The notes under the pieces are model-generated. The model was not told the origin of the DNA. It did not search any database and saw only the letters and a program-made list of their open reading frames with translations. The position numbers and the translations under genes are program-made. Shown here in pieces: positions 61,433-64,000 of a stretch of 64,000 bases of DNA; position 1 is the stretch's first letter; the number at the start of each line of letters is the position of its first letter. The stretch is from Lentisphaerae bacterium GWF2_57_35 (lineage in GTDB: Bacteria > Verrucomicrobiota > Kiritimatiellia > CAIQIC01 > GWF2-57-35): positions 1 to 64,000 of the forward strand of contig MHBK01000036.1 of assembly GCA_001804865.1 (NCBI GenBank), written 5' to 3'.

Positions 61433-62041
61433 TTACACATGCTCCCCAATCAAATCGCTGTGCTGAACAAAATACATCCCGCCGGACGCGACCGTGATGA
61501 TCGCCACGCCGACAGAGATACCATACGCGATGTATCCAAAAGCGAAATCGTAATTGGCCAGAAATTTCGGATCGAAGCCCCGCAGAATATCCTCGCGCAA
61601 AGCCAGGCCCAGCAACAGGGTCACGATGGCGATGATCTGCCAGATGGTCTTGTGCTTGCCCCAGCGCCCGGCCGAAATCACCTTGCCCTTGTTGACCGCC
61701 AACAGGCGAAGCCCCGTCACCAGAAATTCGCGGGAAATAATAACCACCACGATCCAGGCCGGAACCAATGAGCGCCCGGCCGGCCCCACATCGATGCCGA
61801 CAAAGCTGACAAAGGCCGCGCAGACCAGCACCTTGTCGGCGAGCGGGTCCATGAGCCGCCCGAACGAGGTTTCGCCGTATTTCGTGCGCGCAAGGTAGCC
61901 GTCGAAATAGTCGGTAATGCCCGCCGCAGCAAAAACAAGCAGAGCCATACTTTTGGCAAACGGCATCGGAATGGTCAGCAGGGCCAGCAGAAAAGCGGCC
62001 AGGACCAATCGGCTTAACGTCAGATAATTCGGCAGTTTCAT
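61433..62041 (-). CDS. pgsA: CDP-diacylglycerol--glycerol-3-phosphate 3-phosphatidyltransferase
   Basis: A 202-residue membrane enzyme of phosphatidylglycerol synthesis. It begins MKLPNYLTLSRLVLA and carries the CDP-alcohol phosphotransferase signature, TDYFDGYLAR followed by FGRLMDPLADKVL, plus four or more hydrophobic helices. It overlaps the rodZ-like gene by four bases (ATGA), giving an ftsK-rodZ-pgsA order seen in many bacteria. Confidence 0.94.
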   Translation of the reverse strand: MKLPNYLTLSRLVLAAFLLALLTIPMPFAKSMALLVFAAAGITDYFDGYLARTKYGETSFGRLMDPLADKVLVCAAFVSFVGIDVGPAGRSLVPAWIVVVIISREFLVTGLRLLAVNKGKVISAGRWGKHKTIWQIIAIVTLLLGLALREDILRGFDPKFLANYDFAFGYIAYGISVGVAIITVASGGMYFVQHSDLIGEHV

Positions 62042-62613
62042 GGTTTGGACACCGGCATGTTGGGTTTTTCAATATAGGGTTCAGGAGGCTCTTCCACGAT
62101 GGAAGGCTCATGACTCTTTAGCGGCGCCAGTTTGCCGGCAACCGCTGGCTCTTCGGACGGGGTCTTCGCACGGCCGCACAGGCTCAGGCTCAACAACAAC
62201 AGGACCAGCACAGCCGCTCCGGCCACCCAAAACGCCTTTTTCCAACGTGCGTAAAAAGCGCTCAGTTGAGACCACGGGATACGAAAGGAGGGCAAGGACA
62301 CGCCGGACTTGGAGGGCTCGCCTTCCTTCGACGGCGCAGGCGGAGGCGCCATCACCGCAGGCTTTCGGGACGGAGGCGCCGCATTGACTTGATCTGCATA
62401 TTGCTTGAGCAAGGGCACGGGGTCGAGCGCCAGATACTCCGCGTAGAGCCGGATGAAGCCCTTCGCATACGTGGGCGCCGCCATACTTTTAAAATCGTCC
62501 CGCTCCAATGCCTCGATGTGCTGGACTTTCATGCGCGTGGCCCCCGCCGCCTGGGACGGGGTCACGTTTTTCTTCAACCGCGCTTCTTTAAAGATCTGTC
62601 CGATGGTCGGCAT
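62038..62613 (-). CDS. rodZ: RodZ-like helix-turn-helix membrane protein
   Basis: A 191-residue protein: an N-terminal HTH domain (TIGQIFKEARLKKNVTPSQAA, then YAKGFIRLYAEYLALDP), a disordered Pro/Ser linker, one membrane helix (about 128-147, FWVAGAAVLVLLLLSLSL) and a short periplasmic tail. In RodZ proteins the HTH domain binds MreB rather than DNA and links it to the wall machinery. The periplasmic part is shorter than in E. coli RodZ. It starts one base after the ftsK stop codon. Confidence 0.87.
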   Translation of the reverse strand: MPTIGQIFKEARLKKNVTPSQAAGATRMKVQHIEALERDDFKSMAAPTYAKGFIRLYAEYLALDPVPLLKQYADQVNAAPPSRKPAVMAPPPAPSKEGEPSKSGVSLPSFRIPWSQLSAFYARWKKAFWVAGAAVLVLLLLSLSLCGRAKTPSEEPAVAGKLAPLKSHEPSIVEEPPEPYIEKPNMPVSKP

Positions 62614-62614
62614 T

Positions 62615-64000
62615 TTATGGGGGCTCCGTCAGTTCGTTCGTATTCTGGGGTATTTCCCCATCCAGATCGATCAGTATTTCACGGGGATCGGAACCTTGCG
62701 CCGGACCGACGACGCCCCGCTCCTCAAGCACGTCCATCAACCGGGCGGCGCGCGTGTACCCGATCCGCAGACGGCGCTGCAAAGAGGACGTCGATGCCCG
62801 GTGGGTCTGGCGGATGATCTCCATGGCCTGGCTGATCAACTCGTCGTCCTCCTCCATCTCCGGCAACTCGGGGACCTTGCTCTCGATCTTGTCCTTGATG
62901 GTCGTCTCGTACTGCGGCCGGCCCTGCTTCTTGATAAATTCGACGATCTGATTAATTTCCTGGTCGGTCGTCATGGTCCCCTGGGCGCGCACCAGCTTGC
63001 TGCTGCCGGGAGGCAGGAAGAGCATGTCTCCCTTGCCGAGCAACTTATCGGCGCCATTGGCGTCGAGAATCGTCCGGCTATCGGTCTTTTGAGCCACTTG
63101 GAAGGCGATACGGGCCGGGAAGTTGGCCTTGATGGTGCCCGTAATGACGTTCACCGAAGGCCGCTGCGTGGCCAGAATCATGTGAATGCCCACCGCGCGG
63201 GACAACTGGGCCAGGCGGGCGATGGAGTTCTCGATGTCCGCCTGGGCGACCAGCATGAGATCGGCCAACTCGTCGACCACGATGACAATATACGGCACGC
63301 GCGCGGGCGGCTGCTCCTCCTGCTCCACCGGCGGCATTTCTCCGTTTTCGAACAATTCGGGTTGTTGCACGATCGGACGGCTGTTATACCCCTTGATATT
63401 CCGCACGCCGACCTTGGCAAATAATTTGTAGCGGCGTTCCATTTCGTTGATGGCCCACCGCAGGCCGATGGCCACTTTCTTGGAATCGGTGATCACCGGC
63501 ACGACCAAATGCGGCATGTGATTGTAGGCCGAGAACTCGACGATCTTCGGATCGATCAGCATCAGCCGCAATTCGTCGGGCGTACGGGCCATCAGCAGAC
63601 CGGTCAAAATCGAATTCATGCAGACGGTTTTTCCGGAGCCGGTCGATCCGGCCACCAGCATATGGGGCATTTCGGCCAGATCGGCTACCAAGACGCGCCC
63701 GCCCACATCCTTGCCGAGCGCCAGCGGCAGGGCCGCCTTGCCCGATTTCCACAGGTCGCTCTCGATGATTTCGCGCATGTAGACCAAGGTGGTTTTGGGG
63801 TTCGGCACTTCGATGCCCACCACGCCCTTGCCCGGGATCGGGGCCTGCACCCGCACGCTTTCGGCTTTCATGGCCAGTGCAATGTTGTTGCTCAATCCCG
63901 AAATCTTTTCCAGGCGAACGCCCGGCGCGGGCAACAACTCGAAACGCGTCACCACGGGGCCGCGCTCGACATTGGTCACCTCCACCTCAATGCCGAATTC
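62615..64000 (-). CDS. ftsK: DNA translocase FtsK/SpoIIIE (5' end beyond the window)
   Basis: The C-terminal 461 residues are visible; the frame is open to the window edge, so the membrane and linker domains are outside. It shows the alpha/beta motor with Walker A AGSTGSGKTVCMN, RLMLIDPKIVEFSAY, Walker B IVIVVDELADLML and ATQRPSVNVITG, and the gamma winged-helix domain that reads KOPS-type sites (QAMEIIRQTHRASTSSLQRRL...MDVLEERGVVG). It pumps chromosomal DNA at the division septum. It heads the rodZ-pgsA transcript. Confidence 0.96.
   Translation of the reverse strand, partial: EFGIEVEVTNVERGPVVTRFELLPAPGVRLEKISGLSNNIALAMKAESVRVQAPIPGKGVVGIEVPNPKTTLVYMREIIESDLWKSGKAALPLALGKDVGGRVLVADLAEMPHMLVAGSTGSGKTVCMNSILTGLLMARTPDELRLMLIDPKIVEFSAYNHMPHLVVPVITDSKKVAIGLRWAINEMERRYKLFAKVGVRNIKGYNSRPIVQQPELFENGEMPPVEQEEQPPARVPYIVIVVDELADLMLVAQADIENSIARLAQLSRAVGIHMILATQRPSVNVITGTIKANFPARIAFQVAQKTDSRTILDANGADKLLGKGDMLFLPPGSSKLVRAQGTMTTDQEINQIVEFIKKQGRPQYETTIKDKIESKVPELPEMEEDDELISQAMEIIRQTHRASTSSLQRRLRIGYTRAARLMDVLEERGVVGPAQGSDPREILIDLDGEIPQNTNELTEPP

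Overview
The window is a 64 kb piece of a high-GC, Gram-negative bacterial chromosome. The most likely source is the Planctomycetes-Verrucomicrobia-Chlamydiae (PVC) group, perhaps Kiritimatiellota or Verrucomicrobiota. This is inferred from content: a UDP-diacylglucosamine hydrolase-like enzyme and an ExbB/ExbD pair (outer membrane), large secreted beta-helix proteins ending in 'SPCINAGN...DLDG...VDIGCYEF' motifs, a TIGR03803-type repeat protein, a LamG protein, bactofilins and a SxtJ/DUF5989/carbamoyltransferase trio. No rRNA gene or other phylogenetic marker is present to settle it. No IS element, phage or CRISPR array was seen.

Layout. 1-250: a long hairpin and tRNA-Lys(CTT). 380-8812 (- strand): a DHH phosphoesterase, then a lipid operon read rsmD-coaD-yceD-rpmF-plsX-fabH-fabD-fabG-acpP-fabF, closed by a terminator. 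8892-11650 (+): a Mut7-C protein, an LpxH-like hydrolase and a hybrid sensor kinase. 11733-15752 (-): bactofilin, zinc-ribbon bactofilin, MurC-like ligase and a response-regulator/Ser-Thr-kinase fusion. 15888-20260 (-): a surface-glycan or small-molecule decoration cluster (GT2, DUF5989, carbamoyltransferase, SxtJ, FkbM). 20405-25206 (-): an ABCG-like exporter behind two tandem paralogous secreted proteins. 25436-28236: a cassette of two secreted proteins flanked by direct structured repeats. 28244-41536 (-): one 4430-residue secreted protein with a gingipain-like (C25) protease domain and six duplicated beta-helix modules. 41890-45229 (-): two phenylacetate-CoA ligases around an ACT protein. 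45366-47482 (+): an LsrG-like monooxygenase, then PiT phosphate transporter and its PhoU-like partner. 47575-50388 (-): an ArsR-rhodanese/methyltransferase/DsrE/MFS operon with a palindromic operator. 50700-54232 (+): a flavoprotein, then ParA and a ParB-like/transmembrane/OmpA-like fusion. 54240-64000 (-): a LamG protein, D-aminoacylase, then a cell-envelope string FtsK-RodZ-PgsA-ExbB-ExbD-TPR-zinc protein.

The most unusual item is the ParA operon. Its second gene keeps the ParB N-terminal (CTPase-fold) domain but loses the DNA-binding half, which is replaced by a proline-rich linker, one membrane helix and an OmpA-like peptidoglycan-binding domain. This suggests a wall-anchored ParA regulator and not a plasmid or chromosome partition pair. 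Other notable items are several families of small structured repeats at gene ends, some of which supply stop codons or terminal residues, two promoters with perfect palindromic operators, and promoters placed so close to start codons that the messages look leaderless.

Start codons were chosen by ribosome-binding sites, overlaps and family length, and often differ from the longest open frame. Functions are assigned by recognised motifs only; no database search was possible.
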